Positions 24,500 to 42,904 of a stretch of 64,000 bases of DNA are shown here, one piece after another. The DNA comes from Plotosus lineatus (Eukaryota > Chordata > Actinopteri > Siluriformes > Plotosidae), in assembly GCA_024760905.1 (NCBI GenBank), contig CM045735.1, forward strand, positions 6,450,661 to 6,514,660, read 5' to 3'. A program made the position numbers and the translations under genes. Position 1 is the first letter of the stretch. Each line of letters opens with the position of its first letter. A model generated the notes under the pieces. That model made no database searches. It was not told the origin of the DNA and saw only the letters and a program-made list of their open reading frames with translations.

Positions 24500-25694
24500 A
24501 CTAAAGCAAATAGAGGTTGATTTGAGGTCAGCTGTGAATTGCACATGGCTCTATGGAGTAAGTGGGAACTCTAAAGATGTCTTGGCGACAGGAATAACCC
24601 CCAGCGATTGCATAACAACACCGGTGTTATTCCAAACCCATCCAATAGGCTGCAGCGTGACCCATGGTTTCTGAATTGAACTGTTTTATGCAGATTTTGT
24701 TTGTTTAAAACTCTCAACCTGTCAGGATTTTTATAGGGTATAATCAGCAGGACAGAAGCACATGGTGCACATTGGTTTACAATTAACCCAGCGGGAACTT
24801 TAAAACTGCCCAAGGTATTGACTGTTGCATGAAGAATGTCTCATTTCAGAAGAAAACTGCCTGGGGTGGGGTTTTTTTTTTTACGTATGTTTTCTTTTAT
24901 TTTTGTTATGCATCTGAGTAAAATCCAAAAATGAAACGACAATAATGCCACAATTTGCACTACAATTGGACTCAAATGGGAATAGGATTGCTCCACCACA
25001 GCTCTGAAGACGATCAATGTGGTGTGTCTGAGCCGACTGTTGGATGAATTATGACTGAACGGGACAACTTTGCTTCTGATGGCCAGTGTATTCATCCCTA
25101 TAAGGCAGAAAAAAGTATTACCCCCAATGTGGGTAAAAAAAAAATAGAGATGGAGAAAAAAGTTAAACCTGATTTCATGTATGAGCTGTCATCATGTGCC
25201 ATGTTAAGTTTGGTGATCCATGTATTCGTGTGAACAACCCATAAACAACAACAATATAACACAAGAATGAATGCGTCTTTCCTAAAGCTGCACACTCGCA
25301 CACTATTTGAGCACAGGACTGACGACTTAAAATTAGTTTGGGGTCAAAATCTGAAAACCTGTAGGAGAAACACAGCAAAATATTCTGATGGATAACAGTA
25401 ATACCTGGTCCTCTTTTTTTGTAAATAATTTGTATAGTTATCCTCCATGATTTTTAATGTTCTGTGTTTTATAAATTGCCCTACTGATATACTGCAACAT
25501 GCCTTTAATACATGTGTACATTTTGTCATGTAATAGACTTTCTTGTGTTAATAGCATGTTATGTTATACTGTGAGATTGCACAACATGATGGATTGAAAT
25601 GACTGGAGGTATTTGTTCAGCTTGGCCGATGTGTTTTTGTCATGCAGCTCAAAAAAGTGTCAATATGAAAACTCTAATTAATGTAATTACAATA
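24500..25694. other. Intergenic, no recognised feature
   Basis: Between the COL23A1 end and the element at 25697. The small open frames on both strands have no motif, splice context or repeat signature that I recognise. Confidence 0.5.
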
Positions 25695-25696
25695 TA

Positions 25697-26108
25697 CAGT
25701 GGTACCTCACCTTACGAAAGACCCAACAAATGAAAAATCCAAGTTACGAAACGCATTTACTTAAAATTTCCGTCTTTGGATACGAAAAAAATTCATGTTA
25801 TGAAACGCGCCATCTCAAAAATTCAAACGATGCGCGAGTTGCTCTCCCATTGGCTATCTCCCAACACCCCGCCCTGCTGGCCTCCCATTGGCTATTATGG
25901 AGCTGTATCTTCGTAATACCTATAATGTTTTTCATGTGCCTTCGACTCATTGTTCGTCATGAAGCTCTAACACGTGCAAAGGACTTAATGTTTCGTGAGT
26001 TTTTCGAGTGTGCTCATTGCAACTTTAGTTTTTGGCTCAGGCTTTTAACCTTGAATAACATTTGTAAGATTATAACTCTGCTAAGAAGACATGGTCAACA
26101 CACGCACG

Positions 26109-26141
<33 letters not shown>

Positions 26142-26442
26142 GTATGATTCCCGGTGAAAGTGTTTCCCGGTATGAGTGAAAAGAAGAAGCGGGCTCATGG
26201 CATGTGGTTGAGTGATATCGCAAAGGAATATGGCCAAATCCGTCTACCATCGGTACGATATTGAAGCAGAAGGAGGCCTTAAAAGGTAGACTTTTATAAT
26301 TTTCAAAGGGTTTAGGGGGTAGTATTGGGGGCCTTGGAACGAATCAGGCCTTTTACATGTAAAATGCTCCTCAACTTACGAAAAAATCAGGTCATGAAAC
26401 CACTTCTGGAACAGATTAATTTCATAAGGTGAGGTATACCTG
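25697..26442 (+). mobile_element. Pogo/Tigger-like element with transposase HTH relic, family A
   Basis: Starts TA-'cagtggtacctcaccttacg' and ends 'ataaggtgaggtatacctg'-TA. Near 26165-26290 a decayed frame reads MSEKKKRAHGM, then LSDIAKEYG and, after a frameshift, NPSTIGTILKQKEALK. That is the style of the CENP-B/pogo helix-turn-helix at the start of a Tigger transposase. A (CA)n tract at about 26100-26133 interrupts the interior. No DDE catalytic domain is seen, so the element is non-autonomous. Confidence 0.82.
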
Positions 26443-26919
26443 TATTTCATTATTATATGATGGGCTTGTTTTATATTCTTTTTAACAGCAATCCTGACTT
26501 TACCTACTTTTATTTGATTTATTTTTATATAATTAACATGAGAACACGTCTGACAAAAAATGAATAATGACATAATTATAGCTGGATGTTTCATTTTATT
26601 AAAAAGAACACTTGTTTTTTGTTATTTTACCCTGGATCACAGACTTATCTGATTCTGTTGTTGTCGTTGTTGTTATTTTTGAAGCTATGCATGTTTTTCC
26701 CCTGCTTGTAATATCGTAAACCTTGCATTACACTCTAATACGGTTATCCATAATTTCAACACAGTTCATTTGAATATTTTGACTTTTAATTGGTCAATTA
26801 TTGTATTTAGTGGTCTTCAACAGACCATTGCTACTGAGTACCCCATCATCAGAAGAAATAAAAATTTACAGTCAAATCACTGTTGACAAACTATTAAATC
26901 ATATTAGGGTTGTGGCGTA

Positions 26920-27215
26920 GGTGAAGCCTATCTCAGCTGACACCAGGCGAAGGAAGGATACACCCTGACAGGCTTGCCAGAGTATTGCAAGGCCAACCCA
27001 CCCACATTCACAATTAGGGAAAATTTGGAATAGCCACTTAGCCTGATATGCATGTTTTTGGACTGTTGGAGGAAACTAAAGTACCCGGAGGAAACCCACA
27101 CAAGTACAGGGAGAATATGAACACTCCACAGAAACGCCTGAGCCTATGAATCAAACCCCGGACCTTTTGCTGTTTCATTGATTCGGACATGAACCACCAC
27201 AACACCATGCCCTTC
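26920..27215 (-). mobile_element. SINE-1 copy, reverse
   Basis: The reverse strand has the body 'gtgtgggtttcctccgggta', a B-box-like 'ggtttgattcatagg' and the tail 'agctgagataggcttcacc'. Confidence 0.78.
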
Positions 27216-27375
27216 TCCTTCATTTTAATATTTTTTAAATAGCCATTTAATAAGCAGTCATTACTTTAAAATAAATCCCTCGGAAGGGATTCAAGACTTC
27301 TAGTCTTTGTCTCAGGGTTCAGATCATTCTGTGTTTGTTTCATTGTTTGTGTTTTTTGCAATGATGACTAGGAAC

Positions 27376-27480
27376 AGTAGGCCCAGGGTGTATTGAGCCT
27401 TTGCCTAGAGTCAGCTCAGATGGGTGCCAGTGCCTCCGTGACCATAAATAGGTTTTATCGGGTCGGAAAATGAATGAGTG
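27376..27480 (+). mobile_element. SINE-1 tail fragment
   Basis: 'cagggtgtattgagccttt', 'agctcagatgggtgccag' and an 'ggaaaatgaatgagtg' end. 27481-28091 holds nothing else I can support apart from a short (ATT)n-like run at about 27868. Confidence 0.65.
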
Positions 27481-28091
27481 ATGACTAGGGTTCTTTGGGT
27501 CTGTGGAAAGCATATTGTCATCTACTACATGTTGGCAGCATACTTATAGAACTATGACTAGCCATCAACATTTTCAAGTTTTGTAAATATTATTCCTTAT
27601 TGAAATCTTTTTTTAAAATACTGGGTGGGTGAAAAGAACTATTTTTACCTTTTGAACAAATCAGTCATTACTAAGCTTTTTGGTTTTGTTGCTTTCACCA
27701 GAGGTTATGATTTCAGTGCTGTTTGTTGATCGGCCCTTGACGATAATTCAACAAAACTTACCAACTCACTTTTTTTCAAAGTTGGTGGACCAGCAAAGCT
27801 TCAGTCCCAAACTCGAACCATGAGATAAATGTTGCAGTTCTGTTGAAGTGACAAAACATTGTAGAAATTATTATTATTATTATATGACGTCACAACCCAC
27901 CAGGAACGTATCATGGATCTTCTTGCTGTGAGACAGCATCGGTATGCCGTGGACACATGCAGAAGTACTGAACTGTATTCTGTGAGTTAGACAACAGCGC
28001 CACGATTCCTACCAGAGGCCGAAAATATATTACACCCGCACAAATTATATCATGATAGGATTTCAAGTACTATGCCCTGCAGGTTGAGCAT

Positions 28092-28164
28092 GTTTCCGTA
28101 GTGTAGTGGTTATCACGTTCGCCTCACACGCGAAAGGTCCCCGGTTCGAAACCGGGCGGAAACA
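28092..28164 (+). tRNA. tRNA-Val(CAC), isolated copy
   Basis: A 73-nt cloverleaf with acceptor GTTTCCG/CGGAAAC, A box TAGTGTAGTGG, anticodon stem TTCGC/GCGAA around loop CTCACAC (anticodon CAC) and T arm CCCGGTTCGAAACCGGG, with all stems paired. A TTTTTTT Pol III terminator starts about 10 bases after the gene. The sequence is the same as the gene at 60827 and, as I recall it, as the vertebrate consensus. It lies between COL23A1 and RACK1, 33 kb from the main array. Confidence 0.97.
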
Positions 28165-28337
28165 CTGAGATTACCTTTTTTTCTAGTTTAAGTAATTTTG
28201 CATTTGAACAGTTACATGTATGGATTATAACTGCATATTATAAAATAAAAATGTATAAATTAAGTGTAAAACTTAATTCGATAGCATTATTATGTAGCAT
28301 TGTACTAAATTTCAATACCCATAATCAAAGATATTCA

Positions 28338-28682
28338 CTGGCAGTGATGGGCAGTGGTACAGTGGGCAGTGGTGGTCTAGTGGATAGGGTTCGAGTCCTA
28401 AGGTTGGGGGTTCGAGTCCCTACAGGGTTGTCACCCCCCCCCCCCAGTGCAGCTAACTGGGTTATCAAAGGCCGGCCATGTCTCTCACTGTCTCTGGTGT
28501 GAGGTTCATGTAAAAGAACCATTGCTGACTTTCGTAAAAGCCATCAGCGTGTTTCTGTCCCTTGCGAAAAGGGTTGTGACACGAAGGGCATCCGACGTAA
28601 AAACCCACGCCAAATCAAATGTGCAAATCAGATGATTCGTTGTGGCGACTCTTGAAAACGGGAAAAAGCTGAAACGAAGAAG
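28338..28682 (+). mobile_element. SINE-2 with RTE tail and 15-bp target-site duplication
   Basis: Flanked by AATCAAAGATATTCA at 28323-28337 and 28683-28697. Head 'ggtggtctagtggataggg', B box 'gggttcgagtccc', body 'aaccattgctgactttcg' and RTE-like end 'gctgaaacgaagaaga'. It inserted about 170 bp downstream of the isolated tRNA-Val. Confidence 0.92.
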
Positions 28683-28719
28683 AATCAAAGATATTCATTA
28701 TTATGTGTCTGCTTCATTC

Positions 28720-29145
28720 ATTTTATGAATCGTTTAATCCTAATTATGGTAATCTCAGCCAACTCTGGACAGCTCGCTGGGCCATTGCAGGGCAGGAACA
28801 TGCTGACGGCTATGCAGTTATTCTTGTTAAAAGTCAGCAATGGTTCTTTTACACGCCATAGACCACAGGTATCAAATTCATGCCACAAAGGGCCATGTAG
28901 CTGCAGGTTTTTGTTTCAACCAAGCTGCAGCACACCTGACTTGGCTCATATAAACAACTGATCTGAGTCTTCAGGCAGTTGATTGGTCAGTCTCTGTACA
29001 GAGCACACAGATTGACCAATCAAATGTGTTGTTTTCATGAGTCTTTGGGGGGGGGCAGCAATGGCAACGGTTGACAGTGGGGCTTGAACCCCCAACCTTA
29101 GGATAGGCAATCCAGCACCTTACCTCCGGGCTGCCACTCTGATGG
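28720..29145 (-). mobile_element. SINE-2 with SINE-1-type tail, split by an insertion
   Basis: Two reverse SINE-2 blocks (about 28720-28864 and 29055-29145, the latter with B box antisense 'ggcttgaacccccaacc') surround about 190 bp starting 'caggtatcaaattcatgcc'. That insert resembles fish hAT-type miniature elements. Its right boundary is not clear. Confidence 0.65.
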
Positions 29146-29169
29146 TACAGTAGACCTTTTATCTGCCGA

Positions 29170-31145
29170 GGGAGCTCACATCTGTAGTTATAATTGCAGT
29201 TTCAGTCCCGCCTCAAGCGAATGCCAAGCTAGCCATGGTACTACTACAACACTCCATGAACAAACAGCTCGGACTGTAATTATTTTTCCTGCAGGAGAGT
29301 CTAGTCTTGAAAACCTGAGGTCTGTCATGCCCAGAATCTATAAAGCTGTGAGTTAATACTAATTCTGATAAGAGGGAGAAAAAAAAAAAACACTGGAGCA
29401 GGTCTACGCTAACATCCCAGATGCCTATAAAGTGAGCCCTCTGCCATATCTCGGGTTCTCAGATCATTTCTCTGTCCTGCTTATAAACTTAAAATCCGTA
29501 GCCAAAGACCAGCAGTTAAAACAGTCCAGGTGTTGTCTGAGGAAGCCACTGCAGCTCTACATGACTGTTTTGACTCTACAGACTGGAAAATATTTGCAGA
29601 AAAGACAGACCTGGAGGATCATCATCAGCTGTGCTCTTCTACATAAACTACTGCACAGAGAATGTGACCACAACAAGGACTTCGAAAGTGTCCCGAACCA
29701 GAAACCATGGGTTAACGGTGAGGTGCACCCACTGCTTAGAGCACGTTAGTCAGGAGACCAGAAAGCTTACAAAGAGGCACACCAGGCCCTATGAAAAGGT
29801 ATCAGAAAAAGTAATTATAAACAAATTATCGAGGAGCACTTTGATGAAAACAACACCCAGAACATGTGGAAGGCGATCAACACGCATATGTTAGCATACT
29901 CCTCGACATCACCTTACCAGACACCCTGAACCAGTTCTTTGCTCGCTTCGACCAACTCAACAGAGAAGCGCACACCTGCCTTGCTCTTTCATAGAAAGGA
30001 GATGACCCCATCCAGCTGCAGCAGCATCAGCTCAGATCAGATCCTACCCTGGGGAGAGTAAACGTGAGGAAAGCTACTGGTCCAGACAGGGTAACAGGAA
30101 GGGTACTTAAAGCAGGTGTAGATAAACTAACAGTGGTCTTTACCACCATCTTTAAACTCTCGGTACTGCAATCTATGGTTCCTACCGACCTCAAAACAGC
30201 CACCATTATTCTAATGCCTAAGAAGAACAGAGCAAGTTTACTGAATGACTACTGCACAGTTGCCCTAATCCCCATCATCATCAAATGTTTGTTTTGAGAG
30301 ACTCGTCTTGTCTCACATCAAGGATGCCATCCCTGCTGACCTCGAGCCACTTCAGTTTACATACAGAGCAAACAGGCCGACAGAGGATGCCATCAATACG
30401 GCCCCCCACACAGCCATCACACACCTGGACTACAGCAACTCTTATGTGCGGATGCTGTTCATAGACTTCAGCTCCGCTTTTAACACAGTCCAACCACATA
30501 AACTGGTCCAGAACTGGGGAAATCTGAGCGGATGGAGCTCATGGTGCACCTGGATACTAGACTTACTCAGCAACAGACCTCACAATGACAGGATAGGAGA
30601 ACACATTTCCTCCACTCTCATCCTGAACATGGGAACACCACAGGGGTGTGTTTTTAGCACCATCCTCTTCTCCCTCTTCGCACACGACTGTTCCCCTACT
30701 CACACCAGCAACACCATTGTCAATTTCGCCACCAACACCACCGTTATAAGTTTGAGTATGGATAACCATAAGTCAGCCTACAGGACGGAGGTCCGGCATC
30801 TGCGGCAACGATGCTACAAGAAAACCTGGAACTAATGCATCCAAAAACCAAAGGTGATGATGGACTTCAGGAGATTGAAAAGAGACGATGGAATGCGTCA
30901 CGGTTTTTTTTTTGTTTGTTTTTTTGTTTGGAGCCCACATCTCTGCGGATTTCACCTGCACCACAAACATCTCCCATCAGGTGGTTAAAGCACAACAAAG
31001 AATGTACTTCCTCAGGAAGCTCAGACAAGCTTGTCTACCCCAGCTGCTACTGATGAACTTTTACAGCTCTGCCATTGACAGCCTCCTGACCTACTGCTGT
31101 ACAGTGTGGTTCAGTAGCTGTACTGCAGAGGATGCTCTCCCCATG
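29170..31145 (+). mobile_element. L2/CR1-like LINE, degraded
   Basis: Reading across frames gives the end of an endonuclease domain (GFSDHFSVLL, about 29450), a linker block (NQKPWVNGEVHPLL), then reverse transcriptase: ATGPDRVTGRVLKAG (30073), LNDYCTVALIPIIIKCF, RMLFIDFSSAFNT (30450), GTPQGCVFSTILFSLF (30630), a catalytic motif decayed to FATNTTV (30728), and a C-terminal SSAIDSLLTYCCTVWF. Stops and frameshifts show it is dead. Family placement is by recalled motifs only. Confidence 0.82.
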
Positions 31146-31405
31146 CTTGCGTAGGTTTCCTCTGGGTACTCCGGTTTCCTCCCACAGTCCACACACTCCA
31201 AAAACATGCACAATAGGTTAATTGGCTGTTCCAAATCACTCCTAGATGTGAGTGGGAGTATGAACGGTTGTGCGAGTATTGGCCCTACGATGGCCTGGCA
31301 AGCTGCCCAGTGTGTACCTCACTCTTGCACAGAGTTGGCTAAGATGGGAGCCAGCCTCCCCATAACCCCAAATAGTATTCAGCAGCTGAGAAATGAATGA
31401 GGTTG
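31130..31405 (+). mobile_element. SINE-1, head-truncated
   Basis: Begins within the body ('cccatgcttgcgtaggtt'), then 'aataggttaattggctgtt', and ends with the tail 'agatgggagccagcctccc'. It directly abuts the 3' side of the L2-like LINE. Confidence 0.78.
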
Positions 31406-31593
31406 ATTAATTGCCAGCTATCACCACTTGTGAAAGTTTAGCCTGGTGTCTGTCGCCTGACAGTCTCCTCGGTTCCATGAGGTATTAATAGGAGAGACAG
31501 AAAAAGACAAGAAATGCAAAAAATGAGACTTAAAGAAAAGGGAAGACTCAGATTATTCAAAGCTAAAGCTTTCCCCCTAAAATTTAATGTCAC

Positions 31594-31955
31594 TGTAATA
31601 CATAAAGAGTCTTCTTCTTTCCCTTTCTCAGGAGTCGCCACAGCAAATCATCTGATTCGCACATTTGATTTGGCATAGGTTTTTACGTCAGATGTCCTTC
31701 CTGTCACAACCCTTTAGCAAGGGACAGAAACACGCTGATGGCTTTGCAGCTACTCTTTACGAAAGTCAGCAATGGTTCTTTTACATGGACCTCTCACCAT
31801 AGACAGTGCGAGACATGACCCGCCTTTGATAACCCAGTTCGCTGCAATGGGGGCAGTGACAACCTTGTGGGGGACTCGAACCCCCAACCTTCAGATCAGT
31901 GATCCTGCACCCTCTCCACCAGACCACCACTGCCCCATTGTAATACATGAAGAGT
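31594..31955 (-). mobile_element. SINE-2 with RTE tail and 17-bp target-site duplication
   Basis: The element at 31611-31938 is flanked by TGTAATACATAAAGAGT and TGTAATACATGAAGAGT, matching at 16 of 17. The reverse strand has B box 'gggttcgagtccc' and ends in 'aaagggaaagaagaag'. Confidence 0.92.
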
Positions 31956-31967
31956 GATATTCGTTTT

Positions 31968-32070
31968 TCATTCATTCATTTTCTGAACACTTTAATCCTT
32001 ATTAGGGTCACATAGAGGCTGGCGCCCATCTCAGCCGACTCTGGGCGAGGGCAGGGTCCATCCTGGACAT
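31968..32070 (-). mobile_element. SINE-1 tail fragment
   Basis: Reverse-strand 'cgagatgggcgccagcctct' type tail with 'aggattaaagtgttcagaaa'. A TA-rich stretch and about 31 A's (32121-32151) follow, just upstream of the RACK1 promoter. Confidence 0.65.
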
Positions 32071-32118
32071 TTAAAAAAAGTGATGATATACAGTATATAT
32101 ATATTATAGTATACAGTA

Positions 32119-32154
<36 letters not shown>

Positions 32155-32164
32155 GCAGTTGCTG

Positions 32165-32262
32165 AAAGGCGGAAGTCAGACTGTTGATAGACTACAAATC
32201 CCAGAATGCAATAGAACGAATCAACGTCTTGAAGATTCGCTTCCGGGTGATGGACGGTCCTT
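32165..32262 (+). promoter_or_regulatory. RACK1: RACK1 core promoter: ZNF143-type site, ETS-like sites, TOP start
   Basis: ACTACAAATCCCAGAATGCA (32191-32210) closely resembles the ZNF143/STAF motif. ETS-like cores lie at 32169 (gCGGAAGt) and 32240 (cTTCCGg). The pyrimidine run CCTTTTCC at 32259 is a likely terminal oligopyrimidine start site, giving a 5' UTR of about 100 nt. No TATA box is apparent. A TOP element would tie translation to growth signalling as for ribosomal proteins, which fits RACK1. The start site is inferred. Confidence 0.65.
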
Positions 32263-32347
32263 TTCCTGTGCCGAAGAAAACTGAGGAGTTCGGCTAGTTT
32301 AGCCGTCCGACACAATCTAACGCCATCGAACCCGAAAGGCGAGATAG

Positions 32348-39655
<7,308 letters not shown>

Positions 39656-39671
39656 ACACCTTAATTCCAAG

Positions 39672-39723
39672 AATAAAATGCTAAGAATGGAACTTGGATT
39701 ACAAAAGAAACAAAAGGAATAAA
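39672..39723 (+). terminator. RACK1: RACK1 poly(A) signals
   Basis: AATAAA occurs at 39672 (17 bp after the stop codon) and again at 39718-39723. The second is better placed and gives a 3' UTR of roughly 85-100 nt, short as in ribosomal-protein-type mRNAs. Confidence 0.7.
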
Positions 39724-39739
39724 GTAATAAAAATCGGAT

Positions 39740-40550
39740 CATTTGGTATCTTTAGTGTTTTTATTTTTTGCTCTCTTGGTAATGTGTAATATTATGTGGT
39801 TAAAGTTAACAATCATCTCGTCTGTATCTGTGTGCTTGCACACACTTATCTCTTGGCGCTGTCTTGGATTTGGAGTACGGCTGAAATTTGGGTAACAACG
39901 GGTCAATCTGTTCACACTTTGCAGGAAGTAAATACGTTTTCTGACATACTGTTTTGGCTGAAGTACTAAAAAAAATATCATCATCAATCTAGTTTGCAGT
40001 GGCTGGCCACTCTGTGAATTTGTGTATACTGAAGGGGTGGGTAGTGCTCTCCTCTCAATCTGTTACACAGCCCTGTGGTGGAGCAGGAGCAGCAGTTTTA
40101 AAAGGTCTGGTTGGCTACCTCGGAGGAAGCAGGTGAGGTTCATGATCTTTCCTGGTTGGTATCTGTTGGATAATGGGTTGAAGTTTGTCAAAATTAAGGG
40201 AGGGAGAAAATCTGGGATAATAGGTGACAGGTAAAAATACCATGTGTTCAGCAATAACTCTCTTTCTTTCACTTTTTTCCCCCCTTCTTACAAGCAACAG
40301 CAAGCACACACTCCTAACACATTTGTTTAGTTTGTGCGGCCTACTGGGTGTTGTCATAGCCTGTATGATGGAAAAGATCCTCTCAATGAGGAATGAATAC
40401 AGCAAACAATAATGCCAAGTGACTGTTTTTATGAATGCAAATTAATTTAACTTGTACCCAAAAGATAATTGTTTTGTCAATCATTCCATCAATCTAGGTA
40501 AGTGAAAGCATTCATTCTTGGTTTGAAACATATATATAGACACACACACA
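39740..40550. other. Intergenic, no recognised feature
   Basis: Non-repetitive sequence downstream of RACK1. The short open frames lack recognisable motifs. Confidence 0.5.
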
Positions 40551-40982
40551 CAGTGGTACCTCACCTTACAAAATTAATACGTTCCAGAGCCTTTTTCTTA
40601 ACCTGACATTTTCATAAGTTGAACCGCGTTTTACATGTAAAACATGTGATTCGTTCCAAGGCCCCCAATACTACCCCCTAAACCATTTAAAAATTATAAA
40701 AGCATACCTTTTAAGACCTCCTTCTGCTTCAATATCGTACTGATGGTAGACAGGTTTGGCCATATTCCTATGTGATATCACTCAACCGCATGCCACGAGC
40801 CCGCTGCTTCTTTTCACTCGAACTGGAAATCGTGTGTGTGTGTGATGACCATGTCTTCATAGCAGAATTATAATCTTACAAATATTTATGGAAGGTTAAA
40901 AGCCTGAGTCAAAAAATAAAGCAATGAGCACACTCAAAAAAAAAAACTCATGAAACTACAGTAACTCTGTCCTTTACCTGCA

Positions 40983-41120
40983 AAGCCGTCAGCGTGTTTC
41001 TGTCCCTTGCTAAAAGGGTTGTGACAGGAAGGGCATCCGACGTAAAATGTATGCCAAATCAAATGTGCGAATCAGATGATTCGCTGTGGCGACTCCCGAG
41101 AAAGGGGAAAAGCCAAAAGA
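40983..41120 (+). mobile_element. SINE-2 3' half with RTE tail
   Basis: 'gtcagcgtgtttctgtccc', 'gggcatccgacgtaaaa', 'cgctgtggcgactcccgag' and 'ggggaaaagccaaaagaaag'. This is the clearest copy of the SINE-2 tail region shared with the RTE LINE. Confidence 0.85.
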
Positions 41121-41127
41121 AAGAAAT

Positions 41128-41902
41128 ATGCTCCCCGACTCACGTTTTCAATTGGTTCCGGACGGCCTAACGCAAGTTGAAAGTGAACGTAAGTTGTTAG
41201 TGACGTATGACGTGTGACATATGACGCTCATACTGTACTATAAATCCATAAATACCATTACCGTATCTCATAAAACACCCCTAAATCAATTATTATAAAC
41301 ATAACATTGTAAAATAATATCAAATATATCAAATAATATCAACATTAATTTCAAATAAGTCACTTATTTATACCGAGTCACTTTACATGAAGCTTAAAAC
41401 AACCAATCAACGCTTACAATATGTGAATCGCTCAATACCGGAAGTAGTGTACTTGCTGTGGGTTATACAGACTTCCGGTCTTTCAAGTGCACAAGGGTGC
41501 CATTGAACTCGTTTAGAACACAGCCTGCACTGATGTGAATCCCAGCAAAGCGGAGAGTTCGTTCTTTTGTGGAAGTACGTAAACTTTATTCAAGAGATGC
41601 ATACAATCATACGTTGACGACTTTTCAGCCTACTCTTTACGAAAGTCAGCAATGGTTCTTTTACATGCCTCACACCATAGACAGTGAGAGACATGGCCCG
41701 CCTTTGATAACCCAGTTAGCCGCACTGGGGGATGTCTTAACACAAGGGTAACACGCTCAGTCTGTAGTTTGTAAACAATGAATGCAGCGTCATCATGTCA
41801 GCGTACTACATAGGTACATCTAAACTCAAAATTTGACTTTTTTTTTTTTTTTTTTTAAACCGTAAAATCGAAAACAATTGAACATAAGTCAGGGAGCGTC
41901 TG
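41128..41902. mobile_element. Family C Tigger-like element, second copy
   Basis: Nearly the same as 2752-3775 over its left 450 bp ('actgtactataaatccataa' and onwards) and at its right end. A SINE-2 piece (41625-41735, reverse) replaces about 350 bp of the family C interior. Confidence 0.82.
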
Positions 41903-42251
41903 TATATACATACATACACGAACACACAGTAGTACCTTGTATAACAAGTCCTTTATAATGATTTTCCCATGATATAAGCTTCGATCCCATCAAAATTCTG
42001 CTTCATCCTACAAGCAAAATTTTGATTCACGAGCTCTCGTAATGGCTTTTCCGGTCTGATTAGCCTTGTTTTCTTCCGCGTGTATTCCTCTGTGCTCCGA
42101 GAACACCTTGTACAGTGCTTCTCAATTATTTTCTGAGATGCCTCCTCAAGGAAGAAAAAAACCCAAAAAAACATTTCACGCCCCCCAGCACTTCACGCGT
42201 GACTAGTGTTTACTGCACTTCATATTGTTTGCTCAGTGCTTTTCCCCTACA

Positions 42252-42430
42252 CCAGGGGTGGGCAGTCTTATCCGCAAAGGGACGGTGTGGGTGCAGGTTT
42301 TCACTTCAACCAATCAACAGCCACATCTTCCACTTGTTTCCACCAATCACTGATCATCAAAAGAAAGGGAAAAAAACGAGATTTGACATTACTGTTTCAA
42401 TTCTGAAGTGGGGCCATTTTGGTGAGATCA
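42252..42430 (+). mobile_element. hAT-like fragment
   Basis: Begins 'caggggtgggcagtcttatc', which resembles the terminal repeat of hAT (Charlie-type) elements, followed by 'gtgcaggttttcacttcaac'. The right end is not defined. Confidence 0.45.
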
Positions 42431-42860
42431 CATTACTGTTTAAGACTTAAAGCACTCTCCTGCTTCTCTTCGATTGATAACGGAGCCTGCTTCTTCTTTC
42501 TGGTGTCACTGGGAATCACTTTTTTGGGGCCCATGATGGATAACGAAATCTAACGCTGCTCAGTCTTGAAAAACTCACGAGCCAACAGTCCTGTTCAACT
42601 CTCCTTCTCGCGTGTGACAAACAGGAAGTATGGGTACAGTTCAGCTCCCTCCTGGCCAATGGAAGGCCAGTGGGGCGGGATGTTTGGAGACAGCCAATGA
42701 GAGAGCAACTCGAGCATTGTTTGAATTTTTGAATGGCGCGTTTGGCGCTTTTCGTAAGAAGAGGTTGTTTCGTATACAGAGGACGAAAATTTAGGGAATT
42801 GTTTTTCGTAACCTGGATTTTTCGTATTCAGGGATTTTCGTAAGTAGCGGGCTGACTGTA

Positions 42861-42861
<1 letters not shown>

Positions 42862-42897
<36 letters not shown>

Positions 42898-42904
42898 ATA
42901 TATG
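42862..42904. repeat. (TG)n(TA)n microsatellite at a LINE insertion site
   Basis: GT tract grading into a TA-rich stretch that directly abuts the 3' end of the RTE LINE. A (TA)n tract also sits at that LINE's other end (44806-44828). Confidence 0.9.

Larger units (their letters stand above)
40551..42858 (-). mobile_element. Family A Tigger-like element with nested insertions
   Basis: Outer ends are 'cagtggtacctcaccttac' at 40551 and 'gtaagtagcgggctgactg' at 42858, followed by TA. The antisense of the HTH relic appears near 40705-40825 ('cctccttctgcttcaatatc', 'gatatcactcaaccgcatg'). Nested inside are a SINE-2 tail (40983-41120), a family C element (41128-41902), a further TIR-like 'cagtagtaccttgtataac' (about 41927) and a hAT-like stretch (42252). 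The outer element continues at about 42480-42858. Confidence 0.72.

Noticed and set aside
25730..26179. 149-codon open frame
   Set aside because: It lies across the terminal repeat and interior of a Tigger-like element and does not follow the frame of the transposase relic.
28092..28164. Idea that the isolated tRNA is a SINE head
   Set aside because: It is fully paired, has the same sequence as the gene at 60827 and has its own T-run terminator, with no SINE body following.
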